Shown here piece by piece: positions 43,930-55,535 of a DNA stretch of 64,000 nucleotides; the stretch's first letter is position 1, and every line of letters starts with the position of its first letter. Below the pieces are notes generated by a model, which worked only from the letters and a program-made list of their open reading frames with translations, had not been told where the DNA came from and made no database searches. Source of the stretch: Harmothoe impar (Eukaryota > Annelida > Polychaeta > Phyllodocida > Polynoidae); contig OX381720.1 in the NCBI GenBank assembly GCA_947462335.1, forward strand, positions 46,656,654-46,720,653. The letters run 5' to 3'. The translations under genes and the position numbers were made by a program.

Positions 43930-44365
43930 CTGTAGGTGAAGCAGGAGACAGCTATAATATATTTGTTTATAAATGGTGCAGTTCAGATTTTGATCCGATT
44001 GAAAATGTTGTGCAACATTATATCTTATGAGTAAGTTACCATATTGTAAGCTTCAATTAAATATGCAAGAGTCTATATGTGTTTTGACAATCTGAGAATT
44101 TATAATGATTCAAAATTATGCATTGCATTGATCGCCATTGAAACCACGTATGGAAAGACCATACATGAAAAATATGATCGTAATAGCTACATCATGATGA
44201 TGAAAGAGAAATAGAGTTTAAATACAAAGATATGGTCATGGTGAGTTTTGTTTAATGTTTTTAAATATAATGTTGGCTGAATTTGACATTTACAGAAAGG
44301 AGGTTGTCCATTATAGCCAATGGGATGTAATGAAGTAATATAATGGTAACAGGAAAATCAGTTAC

Positions 44366-44509
44366 CTTCTTTGATTTTGGCACCAATGTGGCGGTTTGCA
44401 GCCACCTCCTGACGAGGGCCGAGCCCTGACTGCCACTGTCAGGAATGTTCTTCTGGGGGAAGAAGGCGAAGTAGCTGTCTGGGCTGCCATCACAGTTTAT
44501 GAAGTCGAT
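44366..44509 (-). CDS. Exon 2 of the unknown module of the CCP gene
   Basis: A 144-bp exon in phase 0-0 encodes 48 residues beginning IDFINCDGSPDSYFAFF and ending LVPKSKK. The acceptor is TTTTTGCAG and the donor GTAACT. It lies 436 bp upstream of the exon 43809-43929 in transcript order. One Cys (INC). It carries no known motif that I can name; the coding bias is strong (GC-rich third positions). Confidence 0.75.
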
Positions 44510-44639
44510 CTGCAAAAATGAGGGACATTCCATAAATATAAAATGTAAAGTGTAATGCTGGGACTGACTGAAAAAGGTGCCTTGACAAAAAGATCTCGAG
44601 TAGTCTCATAAGTATCTCGCGTAGTCTTACTGCTCTATG

Positions 44640-44965
44640 CCTCTACACTGAAAATCCATAGGTTGAAAGGGTTAGTCAGTACAGACTATCCTAGGTTGGC
44701 AAAGTTATGACCTAGGGGTCAGTCAGTAGTGGCTAACCTAGGTTCATCACTGGTGTGTTGTATTTGTATACCACTAGTTGGTGCCAACTGTGATGACCAC
44801 TCAGTGGCTCCCCCTGGAAATTAAAAGACTGAGGTGGGTTGGTCAGTACTGACCAACCTGACAATAATAACTTACCTAGGTTGGTCGTATAGGGAGCCAA
44901 AAAATGACTAACTAGGTTAGGCACTAGTGACTGAGAGATTGGTCGTATAGGGAGCCTGGGAATAT
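44640..44965. repeat. Dispersed repeat GGTTAGTCAGT...CCTAGGTT (copy 1)
   Basis: It contains many short palindromes (GGTTGGTCAGTACTGACCAA) and the phrase CCACTCAGTGGCTCCCCCTG. An inverted copy lies at 60788-60831 plus 61683-61965, split by an insertion. Confidence 0.75.
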
Positions 44966-45410
44966 CAGTGTAGATGGCGCAACAAAATGAACTCGATCTC
45001 TCCCAATAGACCGGGTAACCCACATTTTCTTGCTTTCGTTTTTCTTTGTTAAACTAATAACACAATCATAACTGAACCCATTATTTCACCCTTGTCTTAA
45101 GCATTAGAGGTGTCTCAGAAAGTTAGTGGGTAGCATTTTAAGACTACATGAGATATGCCCAAGACTATGGGAGATATGCTTTTTGGGACTACATAAGATA
45201 TGCTTTTTGTCAAGGTATTTTTTTCAGTTAGTCCCTGGTTGCGCAGAATAGGCACGATTGCACTTTACAATATATTTTAATTGAAGAACAGATAGTCTTG
45301 GCATTGTGTATGAATGTTTAACACTGGTGTACCGATCCGACGGGCTGATACTCTCCTGTAAGCTGGGCATCATACACTAACACAATGCTGTTGAGTTACT
45401 TGCCGGCAAT
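44966..45410. other. Intron sequence, nothing recognised
   Basis: No feature could be supported here. Confidence 0.4.
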
Positions 45411-45587
45411 AACATCCTACAGGCAAAAATAATTATCTCATTTCAAGAAAATAAGATTATTAAACTCGACTGGCGGACAAATCACTTATTTCAAGAAAAT
45501 ATTTTTTCTTAAAACAAGTGGTTTGTCTGCCAGACGAGTTTTATAATCTCATCTTCTTGAAATGAGATAATTATTATTGGCTGTGGC
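45411..45587. mobile_element. Foldback MITE, ATAATTATCTCATTTCAAG arms
   Basis: Two nested inverted repeats: AATAATTATCTCATTTCAAG with CTTGAAATGAGATAATTATT, and ACTCGACTGGCGGACAAA with TTTGTCTGCCAGACGAGT. Confidence 0.8.
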
Positions 45588-45994
45588 TATTGGTGCACAG
45601 AGAAAATGAAAGGAGTCGCCACAACTCTGACAGCCAGAGCCGCAGTTTGTCTCCCATGCGACACCTGTAGGGGAGCGATGAATGGGTTTGACTCTTCATT
45701 CCTGAAGAGTCAACTGCAGTTGACCCATCTAAAGAGGGGAGTCAAAAACGATTCTCAAACACAAGTGCATGCCGGTAGTGAAGTGTGTACTCATGTCAGG
45801 ATAGAGTGGGACAACAAGTGTACCTAATTAGTGGACAAGCCAGGTGAGGCCTGTGAAAAAAGTAAGTAGGTGAGGTTATTTCCCAAGCTAGAGAGGTTAA
45901 TAACAAGACATGTTTTCATGTCCACCACCTCTCCTTGTGTGAAAGGGCCTCACACTACATTTTACAGACCATTGGCCACATGCATCAAAGTAGA

Positions 45995-46141
45995 CCCAGT
46001 AAACAAAAACCGTTATACAACTTTTTATAACGTAATATAACGTTATATAACGTTTCCCTAAGACTCCTTACCATGGCATAACGTTATGTAAAGTTTTAAA
46101 ACGTTATTTTGACATAAAATAACGTTTTTTTGTTAGCTGGG
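45995..46141. mobile_element. MITE, CCCAG...AACGTTAT family (copy 2)
   Basis: Close relative of 21012-21163, with ends CCCAGTAAACAAA and TTTGTTAGCTGGG and internal ATAACGTTAT palindromes. Confidence 0.8.
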
Positions 46142-46197
46142 GATGCTACCGGTAACATCATAGGTCTATATTTAGTAGTAAGCAGTGCCATACATTA

Positions 46198-46746
46198 TAC
46201 TGTAAACGTATTATTATTTCGCACTGTACATAATTTTCGCAATTTACACAGTGCAAATATTTATCCAGTATAGTCCTATAACTAACATATGCCAAAATCC
46301 GCGAATTCAAATACACGTGAAATTGCAAATCGCAAAAATATACATGCGCGAAAATATATACGCAGGGGTAGACACTAACGCTGACCCGGGAGCCAATAGC
46401 CCGTAATTCTGAGTCCGGGCCCGCAGTTTTCTTTAGAATAACCTTCCCATGGGCCCAGGTGGCCCACAGGAAATTTTGAAAAATATTTGGAAGGAATATT
46501 CTTGATGAGTATAGTCATGTAATATGTCGTTGGAAAGAGAAAAATGTGAGAAATTGAGGCAATTTGGTCTCATTTCAACATAGATAAATCAGAAATATAT
46601 AATTATATGATTTTCTCTATGAAAAAAAGTAGAATGTGGTCTCTGGCCCACAGCTGAAAATCCGGGCCCAAAGATTTTTGGAGCTACGTGCCCGGGTGGC
46701 CCACAGCTGATAAAGTTAGTGTGTACCCCTGAATACGTTTACAGTA
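46198..46746. mobile_element. Outer MITE, TACTGTAAACGTATT ends, split by another
   Basis: TACTGTAAACGTATT at the left is the exact complement of AATACGTTTACAGTA at the right. The interior is interrupted by the element 46363-46731. Confidence 0.75.
46363..46731. mobile_element. MITE, CAGGGGTAGACACTAACG family (nested)
   Basis: The ends CAGGGGTAGACACTAACGCT and AGTTAGTGTGTACCCCTG are inverted. GGGCCC-rich motifs (GTGGCCCACAG, CCGGGCCC) are spread along the element. A longer relative lies at 50171-51104. Confidence 0.75.
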
Positions 46747-47270
46747 TCTCAGACAGTTAGTTCCCAGCCTTATGGTTATTTTCCTTACTCTCAGATATGG
46801 TGCCTAAGATGTATAGTATTGATGTTCTTGGAATGTATTGTTTCGGTTATCATCGCATTCAAATTGGGTAAGTTTTTTTTTTTTTGTGTTTTTTTTGTTA
46901 TGACTCATAACAAGTTTATTGCCATGATTTTCAGTACATTTTTGGGTCCTGTTTCTTGCTTGGTGTCGCTTACTCAAGACAAGATTGCCGTCGGAATTTA
47001 TAAATTTGGGTATATACAGGGTGATACTACATGAATGTACAATGTGAATGTGATCTATATACATCATAATACAATTAATACAGAGTGGATGTGATCTATA
47101 TATATCATAATACAGTTAACACAGTAAGCGTCAGATTTGAGTTTGTAATGACCACAGCTTGAAATTCATTGTGACATGTTAGTCTGGGGTTTAACTATAC
47201 CTTTGCAACCATTTTTCTATGCATGCTTTGTCCGTTTTGCTTATCTATCAGTATTCCGGGGGAGGGGTAA
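46747..47270. other. Intron sequence, nothing recognised
   Basis: A small tandem repeat of GTGATCTATATACATCATAA occurs twice near 47049-47115; nothing else was recognised. Confidence 0.4.
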
Positions 47271-49083
47271 TCAATTTTTCTTATTTTTCTTATTTTTCTT
47301 TCTTGGTTTTGGTTTCTTTAGGTAGGTCCCCAAATGTTTTTTAAGTTGCAACTTAAAGCTAGCTTTATCAGAGCATGTTTGTAGATGAGACGGAAGCTTG
47401 TTCCACTCTTGGGCTCCTCTATAGAATGGATTTTTTCTATAGAAAGAAGTTTTGGGTCTGCACAGAGGGAATACCGGTAGATAGTCATTGCGAGTTCTAG
47501 GAGCCTCTTTATGCACCAGCTTTTTTGAGCGGTAAAAGAGGTGAGATATTAGCATTTCTTTTCGCCTTAAGGCCGGCAGGGGAGTTGAACATCCCTCATG
47601 TAGGCCTACCACTGGGTTCCCTCTAACCTTTACCTTGAGGCAACACCTTAGTGATCTATTCTGTACCACTGCAATTCTGTCTTTCCACATTTGTGTACAG
47701 CTATCTAGCAGAAAGGAACAGTAGTCAAATTTAGGCAGTATTGTTTGCTTGAAAATATCTATAGCAGCATAAGTAGGAACGCTAGGCCTGATTTTTACAA
47801 GTTTAAAATTCAAGAAATTTGTGCTATTTCTGACCGACTTTGCCTGGTCCACAAAAGTTAGACTCCTATCTATAGTATCCTCTAAATACGTATAAGCATT
47901 TACCAATGTTATAGGTTTGCCATCTATATGAGGTAGAGTGTCAGGACATCTGTGAAACATGTTGGCAGCGCAGTACCATACAAATTTTGTCTTATTAGAG
48001 TTAATTGTAAGACCTTTCTCCTTACAGGCATTGAAGAGACTGTTCAGATCGGCCTGAAGTTGACGGAGAGCTGCATTAGGATTGGAGTGCTTTGAATATG
48101 AAACAATATCATCCGCATACATTTTGACCTGTGAGTTTTTTGGAACCTCTATTCAACTATTTACAAAGAAAATGAAGAGAGCTGGGCCTAGCACCGAGCC
48201 TTGCGGAACTCCGTATGGGACTTTCCTGAGTTCAGATAATTTACCTTCGACCTTCGTGTGCTGGGTTCTATTTCTAAGATAAGACTCAAACCAATGTAAA
48301 ATATGTACAGGAAATCCAGCGTTTTTTTATCTGATTTAGAAGCTGGGAGTGGTTTATCGAGTCAAAAGCTTTGGATATATCGATGTAACAAGCTGCGACA
48401 TACTGTGATTCATCTCTAGCTTTAAACAAATCCTCAGCAAGATCAAGAACCGCATCAGTTGTACCAGACTTTGCTCTAAAACCATATTGCAAAGGTGAAA
48501 GCATATTAAAATCCTCTACCACCTTCATGAAATAGTTTTTTACTAGCTTCTCTAGCATTTTGCTGAGCAGAGGCAGTATGGATATAGGCCTCCAGTTTGT
48601 AACGTTATGTAAGTCCCCAGACTTTGGTATCGGGGTTACTACTGCCTCTGCCCAGTCCACAGGAAAAGTCCCCAATTTCACCGATGTATTAAATAGAAAG
48701 GTGATCTGTGGTAATAGAGTGGAAAAAGCGTCTTTGAGAACCCTTGTTAAGATATTATGAACTCCAGAAGGCTTACACGTGTCAATTTCCTTGCAGATAG
48801 TTTCAACCTGTTCGGCAGTAAAAGTAGGAGGAGGAGGGAGCGTTTCTTCATATGTATCTTCCATACTAAAAAGGTGAGTTGGTAAATTTAATTTTGAGTA
48901 TAGAGTTTCTCCAATTGTACTAAAGAAGTCATTAATAAAATTTGGGGTGTCTGAAATTATTTCATTGGTCACTTGGTCATGTAAAGTTGGTGAGATGTTT
49001 GACTTTGGACCTTTAATTAGTTTATTTATTTCGGCCCAGAATTTCTTTGCATTAGTTAACTGGAAAAGCTTTTCCATTGACAT
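47271..49083 (-). pseudogene. LINE reverse transcriptase fragment (Jockey/CR1-like), broken
   Basis: On the minus strand this encodes the reverse transcriptase of a non-LTR retrotransposon: TPIPKSGDLHNVTNWRPIS, LQYGFRAKSGTTDAV, ACYIDISKAFDSINH (motif A), GVPQGSVLGPALFIFF (motif B), MYADDIV (catalytic YADD, motif C), and the thumb-like GLTINSNKTKFVWYC, followed by the usual C-terminal tail. The reading frame is broken twice: a one-base excess in an A7 run (plus 48322-48328) shifts the frame after LLNQI, and an in-frame TGA lies at 48153-48155, just before YADD. The endonuclease domain is missing, so the copy is 5' truncated. The 3' end carries an (AAAATAAG)-like tail at 47277-47302. It inserted in the sense orientation within an intron of the CCP gene. 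Confidence 0.92.
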
Positions 49084-49137
49084 ACCTTAACCACAGTATT
49101 TAGACATCGTGGACATTTCTATAAGAATCAGAACTGT

Positions 49138-49204
49138 AGAGTATGTACAAATCTCTTAAATACTGATAGTGGCTCTAGCTTGTGGTAGCCACTGGTATCA
49201 AACT
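49138..49204. repeat. Direct repeat (copy 1)
   Basis: The segment ACAAATCTCTTAAATACTGA through GGTATCAAACTAGTAT recurs almost exactly at 52345-52412. An inverted 19-bp partner, ACGGAAGCCGACGTGTGCC at 49383, matches GGCACACGTCGGCTTCCGT at 52315. Confidence 0.75.
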
Positions 49205-50170
49205 AGTATGAATTTTGAAATCCAACTGTGGTGGGTACAGAGGCGTCCTTAGCAACGTCCTACCTGTCCCAGGTGGGTGAATAAGGAACTAGCACGACCC
49301 CAGGCGCGGCGGCGGCCTACATGAGGGGGCGTGGCACATATACTACACAATATACACATAAAACCGCCCAGGCTCTTATATTACGGAAGCCGACGTGTGC
49401 CACCATCCTGAGCTGCACCCTGTGACAGCAGCAATAGACATGTACTATGGCTCTAGTGAGAAAGGCCTCTGCGTTGATACCTGTAATAGCTATACATACT
49501 ACATGTACATATTTTATCAAGGATTAAATGGGAATACAGGCACTGTCTGTCTGTCAATATGTATTAAATCTTCTGGCAGTTAGCCCTCAAGCCTAGAAAC
49601 ACTAAGATAGAAACACTAAGAAGCAGGGTAAAATGGGGCACTATCACAGGTTATATCGTACAGTAGGCTTAATAATTATGACGTCACACAGAAGACAAAT
49701 AATCACAGAGAAAATATAAAAATAGTTTTAATGGTATACCGTATTTGACGTAATAAGCGCCCTCCCTCTAATAAGCGCCCACTCCCTTTTGGGGCATTTT
49801 AAGACTAGAACAAAAGCCTCAGATTCTACGGCAATTAACTCTAAGTACCAAAACATCATACATTTCACATTTTCTCTCCCTTTTTTCAGCCTTTTATGGG
49901 TTGCTAATGAGGTCTTTTACAGCAAGACTTGGATACTTATGAACAATTCTAGGTTTCAACCCTTTTAAACGCCCCATAGCCTATACCAAAAATAACATTC
50001 ATGCAAAATTACAGTTCCAATTTTTTCTTTTCCAAATACATATATGCTAGATCATAATACAATGTATATCATAAAACATGATATAAGGACTAGTATATTT
50101 TCGCCTTTTGAATGGTTCATTCCGACCTGGAGGATGGTATATTCCAACCATTTGAGGGGTATAATACTCA
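49205..50170. other. Intron sequence with a MITE fragment
   Basis: The segment around 49740-49800 (CCGTATTTGACGTAATAAGC) looks like one end of the family at 29678. Nothing else was supportable. Confidence 0.4.
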
Positions 50171-50529
50171 GGGGGAGACACTAACGCTGGCCCGGGAGCC
50201 AATGGCCTGTAGCTTTAGGTGCGGGCCCATAGTTTTCAGAATAATTCCATAGCTATGGGCCTGGGTGGCCCGTAGCTATACATCCATCCCAAGTTTCATG
50301 TAAAGGTAACCATTGAATGAATTTCTGAAGTGAAGTACAGGCACGTTATATATCATTGGAAAGGGAAAACTATGGTCTTGCCTTATATGCTGACCAGTAG
50401 GATAGATTCACAAAATACGAGCACACAGTCGTACCCCGTTGACCTCAAGTTAATGGAACTTGGTAAAAACCTCACTCATCTGGGATCTATATAATTATAT
50501 CTATATATATCTATATATATCTATATATC

Positions 50530-50568
<39 letters not shown>

Positions 50569-50628
50569 ATATATATATGTATAACTCTCATATATTTATA
50601 TAACTCTCATATATATATATATGATCCA

Positions 50629-50688
<60 letters not shown>

Positions 50689-51104
50689 TCCACCATATCC
50701 ATTGTTTAACCCTTACTGTATTAGGCCCCATGAGACATGTGCAGTGTCACAGTGTGATTGATGTCAATCCTCACATTGATATGGGCATCCCTACTTTGAG
50801 GACACGACAACTTCCATATGGTATTAATAAAACAGAAGACTGGGGGGGGGGGGGGGTGTCCTATACTCCCAGTGAAATTCATATTTTTGAATTCTTAAAT
50901 TCTAATTCAATGATAAATAAAGAAGACCCTCCCCACCCCTTGCGAGGACTAAAACGCACATAAAACAAGATTGGTTTTCTGTGACTGGAACTGACTTGTA
51001 TGGTGAAATTTCCAGGCCCACAGTTTTATCTCCGGGCCCACAACTTTATCAGGCTACGGGCCCGGGTGGTCCCATGGTTAAAAATGTTGGTGTCTACCAC
51101 TCCC
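50171..51104. mobile_element. MITE, GGGGGAGACACTAACGCTGG family (expanded copy)
   Basis: The left end matches 46363 (AGACACTAACGCTGGCCCGG), and the right end GTTGGTGTCTACCACTCCC is its diverged complement. A (TA)n array (50507-50684) and a poly-G run have expanded inside. Confidence 0.65.
50507..50684. repeat. (TA)n microsatellite, interrupted
   Basis: Long TA runs with TCTATA and TCTCATAT interruptions. Confidence 0.95.
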
Positions 51105-51209
51105 AGTGGGCACAAAACAATGAATCAACATTGATAAATGGTTGTCAATGTTGATTCAATGTTGGATCAACGTGGATTCAATGTTGGACAGAATTTTGTG
51201 CCCACTGGG
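51102..51209. mobile_element. MITE, CCCAGTGGGCACAAAA ends
   Basis: CCCAGTGGGCACAAAA on the left is the exact complement of TTTTGTGCCCACTGGG on the right. The inside is made of TCAACATTGA-type short palindromes. Confidence 0.85.
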
Positions 51210-51538
51210 CTGGGGTATATTCCGACAGGTTATGATAAACATTCAGACAGTGGTACGTTCCGTCCTGAGCAAGTCTACGTCAGACATTGTCACCCAGGCC
51301 ATAGCGTGGGAAAGAGGTGGCGGGACATCTCTGGCGCCCGCCCGGCCCGCCCGCCCCTCTTCCCCGCTGCCTATGGGGAGCCATTGGTTTCTAAAATCTC
51401 CAGTTCAACATAATCATGTTTAATTAGATAAACATATGTAAAATTCGGAGTAACATTTCAAATATATATAATTCGAATTCCACAAATGTAGAATTCCTTT
51501 TCATATAAGAGGCATTGAAATATCAAGGCCTGTATCAA

Positions 51539-51612
51539 AAACGCTATTGACAGTTCAAACTGTTAATAAGGGAATGCTATTCCGTTATTGACAGTTTGAA
51601 CTGTCAATACGC
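51539..51612. repeat. Palindrome around TTGACAGTTCAAACTGT
   Basis: TATTGACAGTTCAAACTGTT is followed by TTATTGACAGTTTGAACTGTCAATA; the parts pair with each other as an imperfect cruciform. Confidence 0.75.
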
Positions 51613-51731
51613 ACGGCCTATTTGTATTGCTGGATATATTACAAAAGCAGAATTTTGAATATCACAAATATAATTACATGTACATATGTATAATTCACCT
51701 TCAAATATTTATCCAGTATTGAATTAAACCT

Positions 51732-51951
51732 TTAAGGATGCATGTTGCTAAAAGGTGGAATTTCTCCTCATGATGCACCAATGCACTCATGGCGAATAAC
51801 TTGCCAGTCCTGCATTGGTGCATCATGCCGACCCTTTGAGGGTGTCAATCCTCATAGGGTCAGCATGATGTAGGAATGCAACACTTACGAGTTACTAATG
51901 CATCATGACGACAAGGGGCATCATGCATTAATGTGGTAAGCCATCCTTAAA
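51732..51951. mobile_element. MITE-like inverted repeat, family TTAAGG (copy 2)
   Basis: It is homologous to 423-658, with TTAAGGATGCATGTTGCTAA at the left and ACCATCCTTAA-like sequence at the right, and the shared phrases TTGGTGCATCATGCCGACCC and GGGTCAGCATGATG. Confidence 0.7.
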
Positions 51952-52344
51952 GGGCTAAAGTGCCAAATTTCGGAAATTTGTAAATTAAAATTTACACAAA
52001 ACTGTGTCTTTGGGGCAATCCGCGAAAATTGTAATTATGTAGAAATAACGATTTTAGGAACCAACGGCACCCCATAGCTGCCACTAGCGCGGAATTCCTG
52101 ACGCTCATCTAGACAACGTTACTATCTCCATGGTTACACATCCGTCATGTCTGGCCCCAGTCTTGGGTAGAAAATCACCGCTCCCTTTTCTAGACTTAAA
52201 GAATACCTGTCACACACTATAATGCAGAAATTGACAGACAGACAGTGACTGTTCTGCCAGTTCTCTCAGGCACAGGCCTGTTTCAGTAAGAGTCAAGTGC
52301 ATCCCTATTGTTGTGGCACACGTCGGCTTCCGTACTTATATAGA

Positions 52345-52412
52345 CAATGTACAAATCTCTTAAATACTGATAGTGGCTCTAGCTTGTGGTAGCCACTGGT
52401 ATCAAACTAGTA
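52345..52412. repeat. Direct repeat (copy 2)
   Basis: Matches 49138-49204; the direct repeats bracket 3.1 kb that does not contain the LINE. Confidence 0.75.
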
Positions 52413-53288
52413 TTAGTTGCCTCATCAGATGGTTTCATATATGCAACTATTACCAGAGTCAACACATTTTTTTATTTGACAATTCATGAAGAGTCAAACT
52501 ACACATGTATTAAGGTTGATCGCTACTCATAACTTTTCATCCATAGAATTTCCTATTTTTTTGCCTCAGGGTAGTTTGGATCATTAAGAAATGGAAAATG
52601 TAAAAAGAATAGGGGGTCCCGAGCTGCTTTTTTTATTACAGATTTTTAAAAAAAAAAGTATTCTCTATTTTTGCCAAAAAATACAAAAATATGGACTAAA
52701 TCTCATAATTGAAGCCTAAAATAATGGGTAAAATGGCAAAAGTCAGGGTATAAAATGGTTGTACTTCCTACCCTTGGTTATTTCAAAGAACCAGATGAGA
52801 TCTATATCAATCTAGAGAATGGTTTATTGATTAATAAGTCCAATATTCTAACTTACATTAAAAATACAAAATATTGTTGGCTATAAATGTATCAAATATT
52901 TAAAGTTCAATAAAATGCTCAATTTTACTCGAAATTAGCTCATCTTTTTATAAGGCTTTGTAAGCATGTATAGGTATCTAGTTATCTATATTAGACCAAT
53001 CTGCTATATTTAAGCTATAGACCTGCGCAGTGGTCCATTTTCAATGAGTAGCGATCAACTTTAATAACTCTGCTGTGGGAAGAGTGTCTGCACTATAGGT
53101 AGAATCAAGGGGTATGACTAGAGTAGCTGTGACCCCTCCACCAGAGTCATCATGACTCTGCTACCAGATTCAACTAGAGGTGACTCTGATAGAAGAGTCA
53201 TGGCGACGCCTTTACTTCTCTCTGTGTGTATCACGATGAAGATCATGATAAACGAATATAATTCATGAAGCCTTGGTACATCACAGTG
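52413..53288. other. Intron sequence
   Basis: No gene was recognised. Near 53110-53210 are GAGTCATCATGACTC and GAAGAGTCATGGC motifs that resemble the GAGTC-rich hairpin at 62266. Confidence 0.4.
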
Positions 53289-53450
53289 CCTGACTTTCAG
53301 GTGAGAGGGTCTGGATGGCGGGGGGGGGGGGGGGGTTCCCATGTCGATTGTCGATTTTAAGAAATAGCCATGACGCCATGTCGAATTTGGTGGTCCACAC
53401 CCATAGGTGAGAGTAGTTTTAGCGACAATGACGCTGACGTTTCTGAATGT
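53289..53450. repeat. Hairpin family of 43303 (copy 2), split by a G-rich insertion
   Basis: CTGACTTTCAGGTGAGAG and GAGTAGTTTTAGCGACAATG match 43303-43419 but are separated by a poly-G run and unrelated sequence. Confidence 0.6.
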
Positions 53451-53830
53451 GCATGCATTCCATAAAATACCCCCAATGAGAAGACTGGTCTGTGAAACTA
53501 TATTTGCATTAATCATGGGCCCATGTTTGATGATGAACGCAAAGGTAAATATAGCTATGTTTAACATGATATTTTAATATTATATCTGACATTGTTGGAG
53601 CAAAGTCACACATTTCGGCTGCACAATTTTAACCATTACTGAGCATTTCTGAACGGTTCGTTAACAGTTTGCTTAGAATATGACCTATACAAAATGTAAT
53701 TATTAAATATAAGGATGCAAAAAGTATATAATCTAATATGTGTTCCAGTTACCATTAATGTATATATGAGGTATATCCTTTCTATGTGGAAAACAAAAAG
53801 CAGAGGGAAACAGTATAAATTATGTCATAC

Positions 53831-54273
53831 CTCTTTATTATTGGATTTGAAGCCTTGCCTCGCGTCCAGCACAGCAGCAGTCCTCACATCAAGTATCCCT
53901 AAGTACACATATTGTTCTCCCATGGAACCTGTATTCTTCACTTTGGCAAATCCTTCATAATTATTCACCAACAAAGTCAACTTCTGGTCCCTATACTGAG
54001 CGAGCTCTCGTATCACCGTGTCCTCCTGGCGGCCATCCCCATGTAACACTCGGAGAAGGACTTCACTCCTGTCCTTGGAGATCTGGTCAAGGTCAATTGG
54101 CTGAGTGTCACTATTCAAGATGGCGTCCCTGGCCACAAAAACAAATCCTGTGCCGTCACCATTGAACATGCAGAAGGCATTGACTTTGATCTTGTTCTTG
54201 TCACCTCCCAGAACCTCCAAGATGACCTCTCTGCTTTGAGCATTGTCGTCTGCAAAGGCGTCTGCACATCTCC
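53831..54273 (-). CDS. Exon 1 (first visible) of the unknown module of the CCP gene
   Basis: A 443-bp exon, entering in phase 1 and leaving in phase 0, encodes 147 residues from GRCADAFADDNAQSREVI to VLDARQGFKSNNKE. Acceptor TCATTGCAG and donor GTATGA are clear. The residues FCMFNGDGTGFVFVARDAIL and DTVIRELAQYRDQKLTLLV look like a folded, extracellular-type domain with two Cys. I do not recognise the family. Phase 0 at its end matches exon 44366-44509. An upstream exon (phase 1 junction, presumably carrying the signal peptide) must exist but was not found in 54.3-64 kb. Alternatives: this could belong to a separate gene that ends before the CCPs. Confidence 0.8.
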
Positions 54274-54433
54274 CTGCAATGATAAGGAGGTATGAGAGAT
54301 TAGAATGGGTATACATGCATATTTTGCACAGCAATAGTGGTTGAACAAGTTGCTTTAACAATTCTTGTATTTGAAGACACAGTTCAAGCATATTAGGATG
54401 CACAGGGCAGACATGTGTTTCCCTGTGTAAAGC

Positions 54434-55350
54434 TACACTGTAAAAAAATTCTGTTGAATATACAGAGAATCAGTGTAAAATTTAACGGTGATTCATCATA
54501 ACATATGATTACGGTGAGGCAATGTAAAATCAATCAATTTTACTTTGAATATCCGTAATCCAATACAGTGAAACACCGTTTATTTTTACAGTGAAACACA
54601 GTTTATTTTACGGTGAAGCTACGTTTAATTGATTTCAGTTTTATCACACCAGGTGGCAGTTTGGTTCATGAAGAGATTTTCCTGGATGCTAGGAACACCA
54701 TTTTTGTGGTGATAAGAAATATATATACAGATACAGCTGTAATGTTTGCTCTGTAGCCATCCTAGAGTGACTTCTGCTCATGGACTGGTATTACAAAGTG
54801 TCATGAAGCATTCTATAAGGCTTTCATAGACTAATTCCTAATGATTAGGTCTGAAGTCTTGACACTAAGATGATATTGCTGATTGGAACCAAATTTGGTT
54901 TGGAACCATATTGAGCATGGAGTTTCGATAGGGGGATAAATGAACTGAATAACACTGGGACAAATCAATTAAATTACACAAAATACCATTACAATTATTG
55001 TTTAGGCACTGAATCAGAATACAGTGATGTTTTGTATTCTGTTAAAATAACGGTGATTCACAGTTCCGTAGAAATGACGGTGACTTTGGGAAAAACAGTG
55101 ACCGTGACAATAACGGTGAAAGTCCGGCACCCAGTGTTGCCAGTGAATCACCGTTTTTTTAACGGTACTGAGAATCACTGTTAAAAAAAATTTATAACAG
55201 AGATTTCTTGTTTGAAAATAGCGGTGACAGTTCCGTAAAAATAACGGTGACTTAGGAAAAAACGGTGCCCGTAAAAATAACCGTGAAAGTCCGGCACCCA
55301 GTGTTGCCATTAAATCTCCGTTATTTTAACGGAATTTTTTTTACAGTGTA
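54434..55350. mobile_element. MITE, TACACTGTAAAAAAATTC family (917 bp)
   Basis: The left end TACACTGTAAAAAAATTCTG is complementary to the right end GGAATTTTTTTTACAGTGTA. Toward the right end it holds two near-identical ~190-bp segments (GTGAAAGTCCGGCACCCAGT occurs twice, near 55118 and 55282), a local tandem duplication. A related element is at 60832-61682. Confidence 0.8.
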
Positions 55351-55535
55351 TATTCTATAGATCAAGCTATAACTAAATCATCACTGTCTCTCTCATTGGA
55401 ACAAAATTAAGACAATGCCTTGATCTCCATGGATTCAGGCCTTTATCAATTTCAAATTATGACCTAATGAGGGTACCCTATCTACACTGAATTAACTATT
55501 CCTGAGTTCCCTCTTGAGGTAACATTTTCAGATGC

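Noticed and set aside
47271..49083. The reverse transcriptase was considered as a retron or viral polymerase.
   Set aside because: Motifs, lack of LTRs and the A-rich tail fit a 5'-truncated non-LTR retrotransposon.
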